Shown: one piece after another, positions 54,266-62,475 of the stretch
Numbering within the stretch: position 1 is the first letter of the stretch
Layout of the letters: each line of letters begins with the position of its first letter
DNA from: JACJWR01 sp964474045
Lineage (GTDB): Bacteria > Actinomycetota > Actinomycetes > S36-B12 > UBA10799
Length of the DNA: 64,000 nucleotides
Assembly (NCBI GenBank): GCA_964474045.1
Contig: CAYYRC010000001.1
Location: 62,001 to 126,000 of the forward strand
Direction: 5' to 3'
Program-made: the position numbers and the translations under genes
The notes under the pieces: model-generated
Told to the model about the DNA's origin: nothing
What the model saw: only the letters and a program-made list of their open reading frames with translations
The model's database searches: none

Positions 54266-54293
54266 TTGGCCTGCCGGCTCTTTGGCCTGCCGG
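54266..54293. repeat. 12-bp direct repeat, 16-bp period, next to REP-like copy C
   Basis: TTGGCCTGCCGG occurs at 54266-54277 and 54282-54293, in the spacer between divergent genes and just before the palindrome at 54300. This parallels the tandem duplication that abuts copy B. Confidence 0.7.
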
Positions 54294-54299
54294 TTGTGC

Positions 54300-54361
54300 T
54301 TGCGCCGCTTCGGGATGTCTGCGCCTTGTGTACAGGGCGCAGACGTCGCCAAGCGGCGCAA
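54300..54361. repeat. REP-like nested palindrome, copy C
   Basis: Outer arms TTGCGCCGCTT (54300-54310) and AAGCGGCGCAA (54351-54361), perfect. Inner arms GTCTGCGCC (54317-54325) and GGCGCAGAC (54336-54344), also perfect, with a 10-nt loop. It lies between divergent genes, so here it cannot be a simple terminator and may affect promoters. Confidence 0.82.
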
Positions 54362-54417
54362 CCCCGACGACTCGGGTAGTTTTCGGGTAGTGGTGCCTAT
54401 CCAGGGGAGGAGGCAGC

Positions 54418-54996
54418 GTGCAGCAGGACGCCGGGGAGGAGTTCGCAGAAATCGTTCGCCGCTCCCGGGATGACGGATTCATGGTGCCGACGCCGTCAGA
54501 GCAGCTGTCGGCCGCCTGCGTGCAGGTGCTCGCGCTGGCCGAGGCCGGGATCGAGGTCGATCCACATGCTGTCGCCGTGGCCCAGCTGACAGTCGCGCGA
54601 CGCGAAGCTGAGGCGGCCGATTATCCGGCAGCGGTGGAGTTAGCGCGGCGGGCGTTGGCCAGCGGGGCGATGGCACCTGACGATATTGACACCCTCACCG
54701 CTCGCCACCACGTCGCGTACTGGCTGGGTGAGTCAGGTCGGATCGATGATGGCATCGTCGCGTTCCGGGCCCTGCTCGTCGATCGTTTGCGGGTCTTGGG
54801 CCCGGATCATCCCGACACTCTTCTCACCCGCAACAGCCTTGCCTGGTGGCTGGTGACGGCAGGTCAGATCGACGAGGCGACCGACCAGTGTCGGGCCGCG
54901 CTGGAGAGTCGCCTGCGGTCGTTGGGTCCGGATCACCCAGACACCCGCGATGCGCGCCACAACCTGGACTGGTGCCTGGCACGGGCGACGAGGTAG
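54418..54996 (+). CDS. Tetratricopeptide-repeat protein
   Basis: 192 aa. TPR-like helices: VAQLTVARREAEAADYPAAVELARRALASG, then two closely related units, LLVDRLRVLGPDHPDTLLTRNSLAWWL and ALESRLRSLGPDHPDTRDARHNLDWCL. The LGPDHPDTL motif is the FDS/kinesin-light-chain TPR type that is common in actinobacterial regulatory proteins. GTG start with GGAGGAGG about 5 bp upstream. No enzyme domain, so probably a protein-interaction module. A link with the downstream RiPP-like locus is unproven. Confidence 0.72.
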   Translation: MQQDAGEEFAEIVRRSRDDGFMVPTPSEQLSAACVQVLALAEAGIEVDPHAVAVAQLTVARREAEAADYPAAVELARRALASGAMAPDDIDTLTARHHVAYWLGESGRIDDGIVAFRALLVDRLRVLGPDHPDTLLTRNSLAWWLVTAGQIDEATDQCRAALESRLRSLGPDHPDTRDARHNLDWCLARATR

Positions 54997-55176
54997 CCGG
55001 CCGAAGGCCCCGACGAGCAGCCCATGCCATCAGGCGGTCATGGCGACGACGAATTCGCCCAGGGCGGCGGCGCGGCCGTTCCGCTGGCTCAATGGACTCG
55101 GACCAGACCCAGGAAAATCGACTCCGCACGCTCGCCGGGCGGACCCTCCCCTGGCCCTCCCCCCGCAGCCGCCGGC

Positions 55177-55217
55177 TCGCTCCCCGCAACTGCAGGGTCG
55201 CTCCCCGCAACTGCAGG
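55177..55217. repeat. 20-bp tandem repeat, 21-bp period
   Basis: TCGCTCCCCGCAACTGCAGG at 55177-55196 and again at 55198-55217. Its terminal AACTGCAGG reappears inverted (CCTGCAGTT) at 55267-55275, so a stem of 9 bp could form. Possible regulator binding region upstream of the RiPP-like locus. Confidence 0.75.
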
Positions 55218-55285
55218 TCTTTGTCAGTTACCGGAGACCTTCCCAGCCACGGGTACCTGACAGAAGCCTGCAGTTACGGCGGGAG

Positions 55286-55306
55286 TGTGGCGGCAACGCC
55301 GCCACA
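55286..55306. promoter_or_regulatory. Perfect 9-bp hairpin/dyad
   Basis: TGTGGCGGC, AAC, GCCGCCACA. The short 3-nt loop and perfect arms suit either an operator or a terminator. It is 220 bp before the asparagine-synthetase-like start and 290 bp after the TPR gene. Confidence 0.5.
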
Positions 55307-55526
55307 GGGACCACCCTGCGCATCGTTGATGTGTTGGCAGCTGGGACCCCGATCCCAGCATTTGGCCTAGTAGCGCACGGTTGCCCACGGCCCAGAAGGT
55401 CATCGCCAGGGAACGGCGTGCGATGCGCGAGGGTCGGTGGATCACCTGGGTACTGTTCGCAGGGCGCTCATGAGAATCCGGGCGCGGGACTCATGCCGGC
55501 GGGACCAAGAAGCTGCGAAGGTGGGA

Positions 55527-57381
55527 ATGCAACGCGCAATCGCGGGGATCGTGGCACGGGATGAGCGGCCCCTCGCCGCGCATCTTCCGGGCGCCCCCCA
55601 TCGATCGCCGGAAGCATCCTTTGCGGCTCGGGACTTCGGGTGGGCCGGCGCGCATGCGCAACTCACCGGCCCGCTCTCGATCGATCCCGAGTCAGGCACG
55701 GTCTGCGTGGCCTCGGCGCGGGTCGACAACCGCGGTGAGTTGCTGCGTCGGCTGGGAGTGAGCCTCAGAGAGTGGGGCGAGGCCGTTCCCACGACAGGAC
55801 GACACCCACCTGATCCACCTCGCCTACCTGCGCTGGGGCGAGGCGTGCGTCAGACGCATCTTCGGGGACTGGTCGTTCGCCGTGTGGCGGCCGACGGATC
55901 GGCACCTGTTCCTGGCCAGGGACCACTTCGGTCTGACGTCGCTGTACTACGCGCTTGACTCCGGCACTTTCGCCTTCGCCAGCGACCAGCGCGTGCTCAT
56001 CGACGCCGACCTCGCGCCGGTGGAGATCGATGAGCTCTACCTCGCCCAGCTGCTCAGCGTGTGGCCCGCCTATCACGGCGAGCGAACCGTCAGGCGGCAC
56101 CTGCGGCGACTGCCGCCCGCCCATACGTTGGCAGTGGGCCCACAATCGGCCCAACTGCGCCAGTACTGGTTTCTGGAGGAGACCCCGGAGTTGGTCCTCG
56201 CGGACAAACGCGAGTACCTGGAGGGCTTCCGCGAAGTCTTCGACGAGGCAATGCGTGCCCGACTGCGACGCGACTCGGGCGGCCGCGTCGCGGCCACGCT
56301 CAGCGGTGGACTGGATTCGAGTTCCATCGCGATCACCGCCGCCGGCATGTTGGCGGGGGAGTCCGAACGACTGCAGGCCTATACGTCCGTGCCTTCAGCG
56401 GACACCCGTCGCTTCGCCGGGGGCGCCGTCGGCGACGAGTGGCACGCCGCCCAGCTGACCGCCGAGCGAGCGGGAAACATCGACCATCACGCGATTAGCG
56501 CTGAGCACGTCAGCCCCATCCAGGGCATCCGGAGCGCTCTGCGCGTCCACTGTGAGCCGACGCACGCCGCCGCCAACGCCTACTGGATCACCGACCTCGT
56601 TCAGAACGCCGCCAACGCCGCTGCCAGCGTGCTGCTCATCGGCCAGTCCGGCAACGCCGGAATCTCCTGGTCCGGCAGCACCTGGTCGCAGCCCATTCGG
56701 ACCCAGGTGACTCGGCTGGGGCTGCGAGCATGGCTGCGTCATCGGGTGGCGCGGACGTTGCCGCCGACAGTGCTCCGGCAGCTGATCCAGTGGACCCGCC
56801 GGAAGGCGGATCCGCTCGGGAACGCGGTGCATCCCGCTCTGGCCGCGCGCCTGGACCTCGCCCGGCGCCGCTCGCTCGACCCGGACGAACAGCCGCCGCG
56901 CACCCCGCTTGCGGGCCGCATGTGGCTGTTGCCTGGTCGCTCGTCTGTGGGAGCTTTGCACGCCCAGACGGGCCGGGCAGCCGGTCTCGACATGCGCGAC
57001 CCCAGCGGCGATGCCCGCGTGCTGGCCTACACGTGGTCGGTGCCCGACCGGGTGTTCTATGACCGGCAGACGCATACTGATCGCTGGTTGATCCGGGAGG
57101 CGATGAACGGCAGGCTCCCCGACCAGGTGCGCCTCAACCGACGGCCCGGCCGTCAAGCCGCGGACGTCTGCGTCCGGCTGCGCCGCACTGCCGACGAGGT
57201 CGAGGAGACGCTGTCGCACGTGGCCTCCTCGGACGCTGCTCGCGAGGTGGTCGACGTGTCGACTCTCCGCGCGAGCTGGCGGATCGTGGCAACTGAGGAC
57301 ACGCCAAGGGCGTTGCAGTTGGCCGTCAGCACCCTCATGCGGGGCCTCATGGTCGGCCTGTTCCTGAGCGACCATGAGTGA
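55527..57381 (+). pseudogene. Asparagine-synthetase/lasso-cyclase homologue split by a +1 frameshift
   Basis: The family pattern crosses two frames. From ATG 55527 the N-terminal glutaminase-like half reads MQRAIAGIVARDERP...VCVASARVDNRGELLRR. Near 55797 the match moves to the next frame: DDTHLIHLAYLRWGEACVRR, then FLARDHFGLTSLYYAL. The synthetase half has an intact ATP-pyrophosphatase loop, ATLSGGLDSSSIAI. The usual Cys2 nucleophile is absent, as in lasso cyclases (McjC type), so glutamine hydrolysis is not expected. One extra G in 'ACAGGACGAC' would explain the shift. Real mutation, sequencing error or two polypeptides (second from GTG 55882) cannot be told apart. Confidence 0.7.
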
Positions 57382-57455
57382 GGCTCCGCCGGCCGGGGGT
57401 CAGGGCTGCGGTGGACTTGATCGGTACGACCCGTCTAGTTGCATCAAGGGGTACT

Positions 57456-59192
57456 TCACCGCATAGGGGCCGGCATGCCACGTTGACCTGGGACCACTAC
57501 CCGAGCCACTGGCACGCCCACCTGCGGCCGGGTCACGTCGACGGCCACGGCGCGATGTCCGGCGGCGGCCAGGGACTGGGCGAGCGACGTGAGCGTGGAA
57601 GCGATGGCCTCGCTTCCGCGCAGAGTCTCGCCAGATGCCGGTGTTCCAAGGTCGAGGTGTGCGCGTGTCCCTGCTGCAGCAGCAGTCACATGCGGCGACG
57701 GGGCCAACCCCGCCCAGGGCGAAAGCTCGCGGGCTGTGTGCAGCGCTGCTGCAGCGGATTGGACTAACTCCAACATCGCCCGTCGGTAGGCGATCCGCGG
57801 GTCGATATGCGCACCCGCCCCGTACACGATCCGACCCGTGGCGGGGAGCCAGCCAAGAGCAAGCAGCGTCACCGTGCCCTCCAGCGAGTCCAACCTTCGC
57901 AGATCGATGCGCAGCCCGAGCCAATCGAGCCACTCCTGAAAGGGCGCCATGGCGTCGTCACGCGGAAGGTGTAGCAGCTCGCTCATCGCCTCCTGATGCC
58001 ACCAACGACTGATCGCGTCACGCTCGACCACCTCGAGCAGCGCCTGCAACCTCGCATCGGCCAAGGTGATGCCGGCCGCAAGCCCATTGCTGTCGGTGTG
58101 CAGCACGCTGTCGGCCACCGGGGGGTGGCCCATCAACACCCGCGCCGCCGGCACCCACACCTCGGATCCGGAGATGAGGTCCCGTCCAGACAGCCATGGC
58201 TGTGCCCGTTGTAGGGAATCGCCGAACGCCTCGACGCGTGCCCCTTCGTGCATCAGCCACATGCCAGTCCGATGCGGGGTTGCGTCTGACTCCTGCCAGG
58301 TGCCGCTCCACCGCTCTGCTGCCTCGGCCAGAGCGCTCAGGCGAGCCTCGTCATGTGTCAAGCCCTTGCCCATGGAGCTCCCCGGGCACCGCCAGGTCAG
58401 CCCCGAGGGGTGGGCTGTGCTGAGCGCCCGGTTGGGTCCCGAGTACCAGACCGGGATGTCCGAGGGCAGGCCGGAACCGTGGCGGATCGCGGCGATTATG
58501 CCCTCGTCCACATCCACCAGGCCGAGGAGGCGCCCGACCGTCCGATCCGACGATCCGCCGCGCCAACTCGTGCTGTGGGCGAAGAAGCCCCGATCGGCGG
58601 AAGGGGCAGGCGGGCCGTTCAGTTCCCCTCCGGGGTCGTCGATGCGTCGTCCACGCGCCGCGCGGCCTGGGCCCGAGGTGGAAGGAACGGGGTCGGACCT
58701 CAGCAACCAGCGGCCCCCTCGGGCGCGCACCACTGCGCCCAGAAGGTCGGCCTGGACGACGCTTTGCCGTGCGCTGTCCTGCCCTGCCGGAGGGGGCGCA
58801 CTGCTCAGGTCGCGGGACGGTCCGTCACCATCGCCGTTGACGTCCGGGGGGATCGACAGGCAGATCCTCGACGTCCCGTCAGACGAGGTCACCGTCACCA
58901 CGCCACGGGCGATCAGGCCGGGCAGCACGGCCAGTCGGATGGTCAAGGCGTCGGTAGCCGGGTCCAACCACTCGGCGACGTCGATCGAGTGTGGGGGCGT
59001 TCGCTCTGCGAGCAGTTGCCTGATGAGCGCGGATTCCGCCGGCGTGAGCCACAGCAGGAAGCCATCCTTGGTGCGCACGATGACCTCGCCGACGGCAGCG
59101 AACCCGAATCGCGGGCTGGAGGTCACGCAGGCTGCACGCGGGGAATCCAGGTCAGGCTCTGAGAGCACGATCAGTGAGCTCTTCAGCAGCAA
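57456..59192 (-). CDS. YcaO-domain protein (azoline/thioamide-type RiPP enzyme) with N-terminal extension
   Basis: 578 aa. YcaO core at about 230-578: SSMGKGLTHDEARLSALAEA followed by AERW, LHTDSNGLAAGITLADARLQ, ALLEVVERDAISRWWHQEAM, VDVTRPQVGVPVARVVVPG. These cover the ATP/Mg-binding Glu residues. It ends MPAPMR, a partial echo of the PxPxP tail of azoline-forming enzymes. The N-terminal 120 residues (LTPAESALIRQLLAE, LPGLIARGVVTV) could be a fused leader-binding winged helix. The TTG at 59192 overlaps the upstream 68-aa ORF by 10 bp; later GTG codons are alternatives. It would backbone-modify a peptide, most likely that ORF's product. Confidence 0.82.
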   Translation of the reverse strand: MLLKSSLIVLSEPDLDSPRAACVTSSPRFGFAAVGEVIVRTKDGFLLWLTPAESALIRQLLAERTPPHSIDVAEWLDPATDALTIRLAVLPGLIARGVVTVTSSDGTSRICLSIPPDVNGDGDGPSRDLSSAPPPAGQDSARQSVVQADLLGAVVRARGGRWLLRSDPVPSTSGPGRAARGRRIDDPGGELNGPPAPSADRGFFAHSTSWRGGSSDRTVGRLLGLVDVDEGIIAAIRHGSGLPSDIPVWYSGPNRALSTAHPSGLTWRCPGSSMGKGLTHDEARLSALAEAAERWSGTWQESDATPHRTGMWLMHEGARVEAFGDSLQRAQPWLSGRDLISGSEVWVPAARVLMGHPPVADSVLHTDSNGLAAGITLADARLQALLEVVERDAISRWWHQEAMSELLHLPRDDAMAPFQEWLDWLGLRIDLRRLDSLEGTVTLLALGWLPATGRIVYGAGAHIDPRIAYRRAMLELVQSAAAALHTARELSPWAGLAPSPHVTAAAAGTRAHLDLGTPASGETLRGSEAIASTLTSLAQSLAAAGHRAVAVDVTRPQVGVPVARVVVPGQRGMPAPMR

Positions 59193-59389
59193 GTGCTGCC
59201 CATGGCCTCGCCATCGACCTGCGATCCGCCACCCGCCAGGGCGAACGACGCCAGGGGCCGCTTGCGGAGGGTCGGGGTGGTCCAGGCTGACACGGTGCCG
59301 GCGGTAGCCTCCCGGCGACAGGCCTCGGAGCCGTCCACCGGCTGTCCCGTGTCGGAATGAGGCCCGGCCGATTGGCTACGGTGCTGCAT
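59183..59389 (-). CDS. 68-aa candidate RiPP precursor peptide
   Basis: ATG 59389 has GGGAGA 6 bp upstream, and the end overlaps the ycaO start. The leader-like part is polar (MQHRSQSAGPHSDTGQPVDG, then SEACRREATAG) and contains WTTPTLRKRPLASFALAGGG. That resembles the YxxPxL leader motif recognised by lasso RRE proteins, with Trp for Tyr, and it ends in Gly-Gly-Gly. The C-terminal SQVDGEAMGSTCC offers acidic residues for a 7-9-residue macrolactam from any of the three Gly, and Ser-Thr-Cys-Cys as targets for YcaO heterocyclisation. No homologue is known to me. Confidence 0.55.
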   Translation of the reverse strand: MQHRSQSAGPHSDTGQPVDGSEACRREATAGTVSAWTTPTLRKRPLASFALAGGGSQVDGEAMGSTCC

Positions 59390-59421
59390 CGTTGTCTCCC
59401 GACTTGGTTAGTGTTCTAAGG

Positions 59422-60399
59422 ATGCTACCGCCGACGGACGGGTCGGGCTCACCGCCGACGGTCTTGGAGACCCTCCAGTCGATCTCGTCCTCCGCCCCCT
59501 TGCGCGTGCAGTGGTCGATGAGCAAAGCGAAGGCCGTGCACTTCTCCGCCGATCAGCCCAACCGTGCGGGCGACCCCGCGGATCCCACGCCGCGATACGT
59601 CAGCGTCTCTGCGCTCGACGACTCGGTGACCATGGATCTCGGGCAGGGGGTGGCGTTGGTGGTTCGGGGCGATGGCCACGCCACTCTGTGCGTTCCGCCG
59701 GAAGCCCCCTGCGACGTCCGAACAACCGGTCCTTGCGGTTGCGCGGAGCAGGCCCATCGGCACCGTTGTCCAGTTATCCGGGCACGCCCGGAGTTGCGCC
59801 AACTCCACCAGGACGCGGTGATCGTCCACCAACTGCTCCTGGGGCGAACGGTCCTCCACGGATCGGCGGTGTCCTTCGGCGGCCGTGGTGTCGCGGTGCT
59901 CGGCGCGGGCGGCGCCGGAAAGAGCACCACAGCCGCGGCCCTGTGCGGCCTTGGGGGGACTCTGCTCAGTGACGACATCGTGGTGGTCGACCACGTGTCT
60001 GGGACGCCGCGGCTGCTGCCCACCGAGTCGCGCGTTCGCCTGATCACGCCATCGGGCGGGCAGAAGCGCGGGGTAGACGTTGCTACACCGCGGACATCCG
60101 CCGGTGCCGCCGACTTGGCGCTGGTCGTGTGCCTCGTGGCCGATGGGGACGCCGGTGCGCCAGGTTGGACGCACCTGCAAGGTCTGGCGGCGTTCGATGC
60201 CGTCCGTGAACTCGGCGCTGGCCTGCGAAGCCTCGCAATTCAAGGCCCGGGGCAGCTGGTGCGAGGGTTGGCGGCGATCGCAGACCACGCCGAGGTGTGG
60301 GCTCTTCGGCGCACGTCCACGGCACCTGCTCCTGAGCAGACCGCAGCCGAGATTCGGCGGCTTCTGACTGGGCCCGACCCGGCATCGGCACGGACCTGA
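59422..60399 (+). CDS. HPr kinase/phosphorylase-like protein of the RiPP-like locus
   Basis: 325 aa from ATG 59422 (TTG 59392 and ATG 59518 are alternatives). The C-terminal half is an HprK-like kinase fold: LLLGRTVLHGSAVSFGGRG, P-loop VLGAGGAGKSTTAAAL and LLSDDIVVVD. Homologues occur in lasso peptide clusters, some phosphorylating the peptide's C-terminal Ser. Residues about 100-125 have a Cys/His cluster (CDVRTTGPCGCAEQAHRHRC) that could bind metal. It is divergent from the precursor gene with only 32 bp between starts, so promoters must overlap coding sequence. Confidence 0.68.
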   Translation: MLPPTDGSGSPPTVLETLQSISSSAPLRVQWSMSKAKAVHFSADQPNRAGDPADPTPRYVSVSALDDSVTMDLGQGVALVVRGDGHATLCVPPEAPCDVRTTGPCGCAEQAHRHRCPVIRARPELRQLHQDAVIVHQLLLGRTVLHGSAVSFGGRGVAVLGAGGAGKSTTAAALCGLGGTLLSDDIVVVDHVSGTPRLLPTESRVRLITPSGGQKRGVDVATPRTSAGAADLALVVCLVADGDAGAPGWTHLQGLAAFDAVRELGAGLRSLAIQGPGQLVRGLAAIADHAEVWALRRTSTAPAPEQTAAEIRRLLTGPDPASART

Positions 60400-60474
60400 C
60401 GCGGACGCCAAGGACGCCTGCCCTGCCGCCGGGCGTCCAGACCACGGCACCGGCGGGCTGCTAGCGTCGCCGAC

Positions 60475-61263
60475 GTGCTCGCCGCCTTCACGACTCTGCC
60501 GACATGGCTCCTCGTGCTCGTGTGTGCGGTGGCGTTCTCGCTCGTGACGTTCGGCACGCGGTGGATCGTGCGGCGCAGGTGCGACGCGGATCGCCAGGAT
60601 GACCTCGTCGAGCTCGCCGGGGCCATGAACGGCCCCACGGGCACCACTCTGGCCTTCCTTATCGGCTTCGCGGTGACGATCACGTGGGGGGCGATGAGCG
60701 CCGCGCAGGGCTCCATCGAGAAGGTGGCGGCATCTGCGCAGCAGATGTCCTGGCTGACCGAGAACCTCGAGGACAGAGCCACGGCGAAGTCGGTCAACGA
60801 CGATTTGAACTCCTACCTGCTCGCGATCGTGAACCAGGATCGTGGCCAGCTCGCCTCCGGGGACATCGTGCAGCTGCCGTCGTTCGACTACCTGGACAAG
60901 CTCGAGCGGGACATCCGCGCCGTGGGGAAGTCCGGCGCGACGGCGAATCCGGAGTCGAGCCAGCTGCTCACGGCCGCCTCGGCGCTGACCGGCGCCCAGG
61001 CCGAGCTCAACGCGGTCGCCCGCCGGCAGCTGCCGACGGTGGTGCTGTGGCTGCTGCTGTTCACCGCGACGCTGTCGGCCGCAGTCATGGGGATCGTGGC
61101 GACGAAGGTCAGCCGGCCCTACCTGATCCTCGGGTGGGCGATCGTCGCTGCGACCGGCATCTGCGTGGTGCTGAGCCTCTACAACCCCTTCGACGGCACG
61201 GTGTCGGTGGACTTCCAGCCCCTGGCCGATGCGGCGGCACGGATCGCGGTCAACGCCCGCTGA
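60475..61263 (+). CDS. DUF4239-like (bestrophin-like) membrane protein
   Basis: 262 aa, GTG start. Helices at residues about 8-26 and 55-72 (TGTTLAFLIGFAVTITWGAM), a long soluble helical segment, then LPTVVLWLLLFTATLSAAVMGI and LILGWAIVAATGICVVLSLY. The layout equals that of the protein at 37287-38087, with low sequence identity. Function unknown; ion conduction has been suggested for distant bestrophins. Confidence 0.65.
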   Translation: MLAAFTTLPTWLLVLVCAVAFSLVTFGTRWIVRRRCDADRQDDLVELAGAMNGPTGTTLAFLIGFAVTITWGAMSAAQGSIEKVAASAQQMSWLTENLEDRATAKSVNDDLNSYLLAIVNQDRGQLASGDIVQLPSFDYLDKLERDIRAVGKSGATANPESSQLLTAASALTGAQAELNAVARRQLPTVVLWLLLFTATLSAAVMGIVATKVSRPYLILGWAIVAATGICVVLSLYNPFDGTVSVDFQPLADAAARIAVNAR

Positions 61264-61359
61264 CCGGCAGCGGCGGCGGCCATCGCCCGGCGTGAAGGTC
61301 GCCCCTGGCCTGCGCCGGGCGCACGGCAGCAGCACTGCCTCCCTGAGGCGCGCGTCCGC

Positions 61360-61824
61360 TCAGTACTCGCCCTTGATGACGAAGTACGAGCCCCTGATCG
61401 TCCCCGCCAGCTTGGACTTCTGCCGCGCGAACTTGAACCGCTCCGCCAACTCGTCGGGGACTTCCATGCCGTCGGACAGCTTGAAGCCGACGGCCCGCTT
61501 GCCGCCATCCTCGATGGAGTAGAGCACATTGATCGACAGGCCGCTGTCGTAGAAGACGTAGGTCCAGCGGACACCGTCCACGGTGAAGTCGCTGACCTCC
61601 AGCGGCTCGGAGTCGATGACGATGTCACGCTCCTCGGCCAGGATTCGACTCACCCGGTCAACAGCATCCGGCGCCGCTGCTGCGGGCTCGACCGTGAAGT
61701 CGTGGTCGTACTTGTTCTTGAAGTAGCGGGCCTCGTTGGCGCGCAGCCCGGCCAGCGCCGGAGCTACCGGAGACGACTCCAGCCCCTCGGTGGACACGGT
61801 CACGAAATCAACTTGCTGCCCCAT
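61360..61824 (-). CDS. Hypothetical soluble protein (154 aa)
   Basis: ATG 61824 with AGGCAGGG shortly upstream; the frame opens at 61875 (ATG) without an RBS. Sequence features: MGQQVDFVTVSTEGLESSPV, VSRILAEERDIVIDSEPLEV and FKFARQKSKLAGTIRGSYFV, an alpha/beta mixture without signal peptide or Cys. No family recognised. It is followed tail to tail by the DUF4239 gene. Confidence 0.6.
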   Translation of the reverse strand: MGQQVDFVTVSTEGLESSPVAPALAGLRANEARYFKNKYDHDFTVEPAAAAPDAVDRVSRILAEERDIVIDSEPLEVSDFTVDGVRWTYVFYDSGLSINVLYSIEDGGKRAVGFKLSDGMEVPDELAERFKFARQKSKLAGTIRGSYFVIKGEY

Positions 61825-61908
61825 GAGCCCTGCCTCTTCTTGGCGATCCGGATCGAACCGGGTCAGCCTAGCCATCCGCAGGCGGACGGGTCCGATCCGC
61901 CGTCGTCC

Positions 61909-62274
61909 TCAGCTGGTGACGGCAAACCAGCGACCCTCCGGGTCGCTGAACGCGAAGCTTCTGACACCGCCGTGCTCGCCGATCTCCATCGCGGTGACGC
62001 CACGCTCGAGCAGTTGTGCCCGCGCTGCCTCGAGATCGTCTGCCTGCAGGGCGATGGAGGGGGTTGCCAGATCCAGACCGTCCGGGTTGTCGGCCATCAG
62101 GGCGAGCGGAACCAGCTCGAAGGCGAACGGTTGATCGGCGAAGCCGACCTGGACGATGGAGAAGCCGCCGAACTCTTTTCTGTCCTTCTCCACCATCCCC
62201 ACCTGTTCCACCCAGAACCGGCGGCAGACCTCCGCATCAGTGACGTACAGGACGACGTAGCGGACGCGCAGCAT
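61909..62274 (-). CDS. VOC (glyoxalase/bleomycin-resistance fold) protein
   Basis: 121 aa. Typical vicinal-oxygen-chelate pattern: MLRVRYVVLYVTDAEVCRRFWVEQVGM at the start, IALQADDLEAARAQLLERGVTAMEI in the middle and RSFAFSDPEGRWFAVTS at the end with the Glu-type metal ligand. Substrate unknown. It lies 84 bp upstream of the 154-aa gene on the same strand. Confidence 0.82.
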   Translation of the reverse strand: MLRVRYVVLYVTDAEVCRRFWVEQVGMVEKDRKEFGGFSIVQVGFADQPFAFELVPLALMADNPDGLDLATPSIALQADDLEAARAQLLERGVTAMEIGEHGGVRSFAFSDPEGRWFAVTS

Positions 62275-62475
62275 CTCAATCCTCTCGGCGACCCTCACCA
62301 GGGCCTATGTCGGTTGGTCCCTGGGCCATGCGGGCCCATGTCATATCCGGGCCATGTCATGGTAACGATCTGACGGGGTTGCCGTCGGTTGAGCTCACAC
62401 CCCGGCCTGCCGCGGGGCAGTCAATGAAGCCGTCAGCAGTCGCAACCGGCTCCGCTGCCCAGATGGGTGGTCGGG

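Larger units (their letters stand above)
54997..55526. other. 530-bp spacer before the asparagine-synthetase-like gene
   Basis: No convincing gene on either strand: frames here are Pro/Ala/Arg-rich, lack RBS and match nothing. It holds a 20-bp tandem repeat (55177-55217), the inverse of its end at 55267-55275 and a strong hairpin (55286-55306). A decayed lasso B1/B2-type gene could once have been here, but no residue pattern of one is visible. Confidence 0.5.

Noticed and set aside
54418..54996. TPR gene as a member of the RiPP-like locus
   Set aside because: It is separated by a 530-bp spacer with hairpins, and TPR proteins of this type are common and unspecific; no evidence links it.
55224..55445. 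73-aa minus-strand ORF as a second RiPP precursor or lasso B1 protein
   Set aside because: No RBS, no leader or winged-helix pattern, and it runs through the perfect dyad at 55286-55306.
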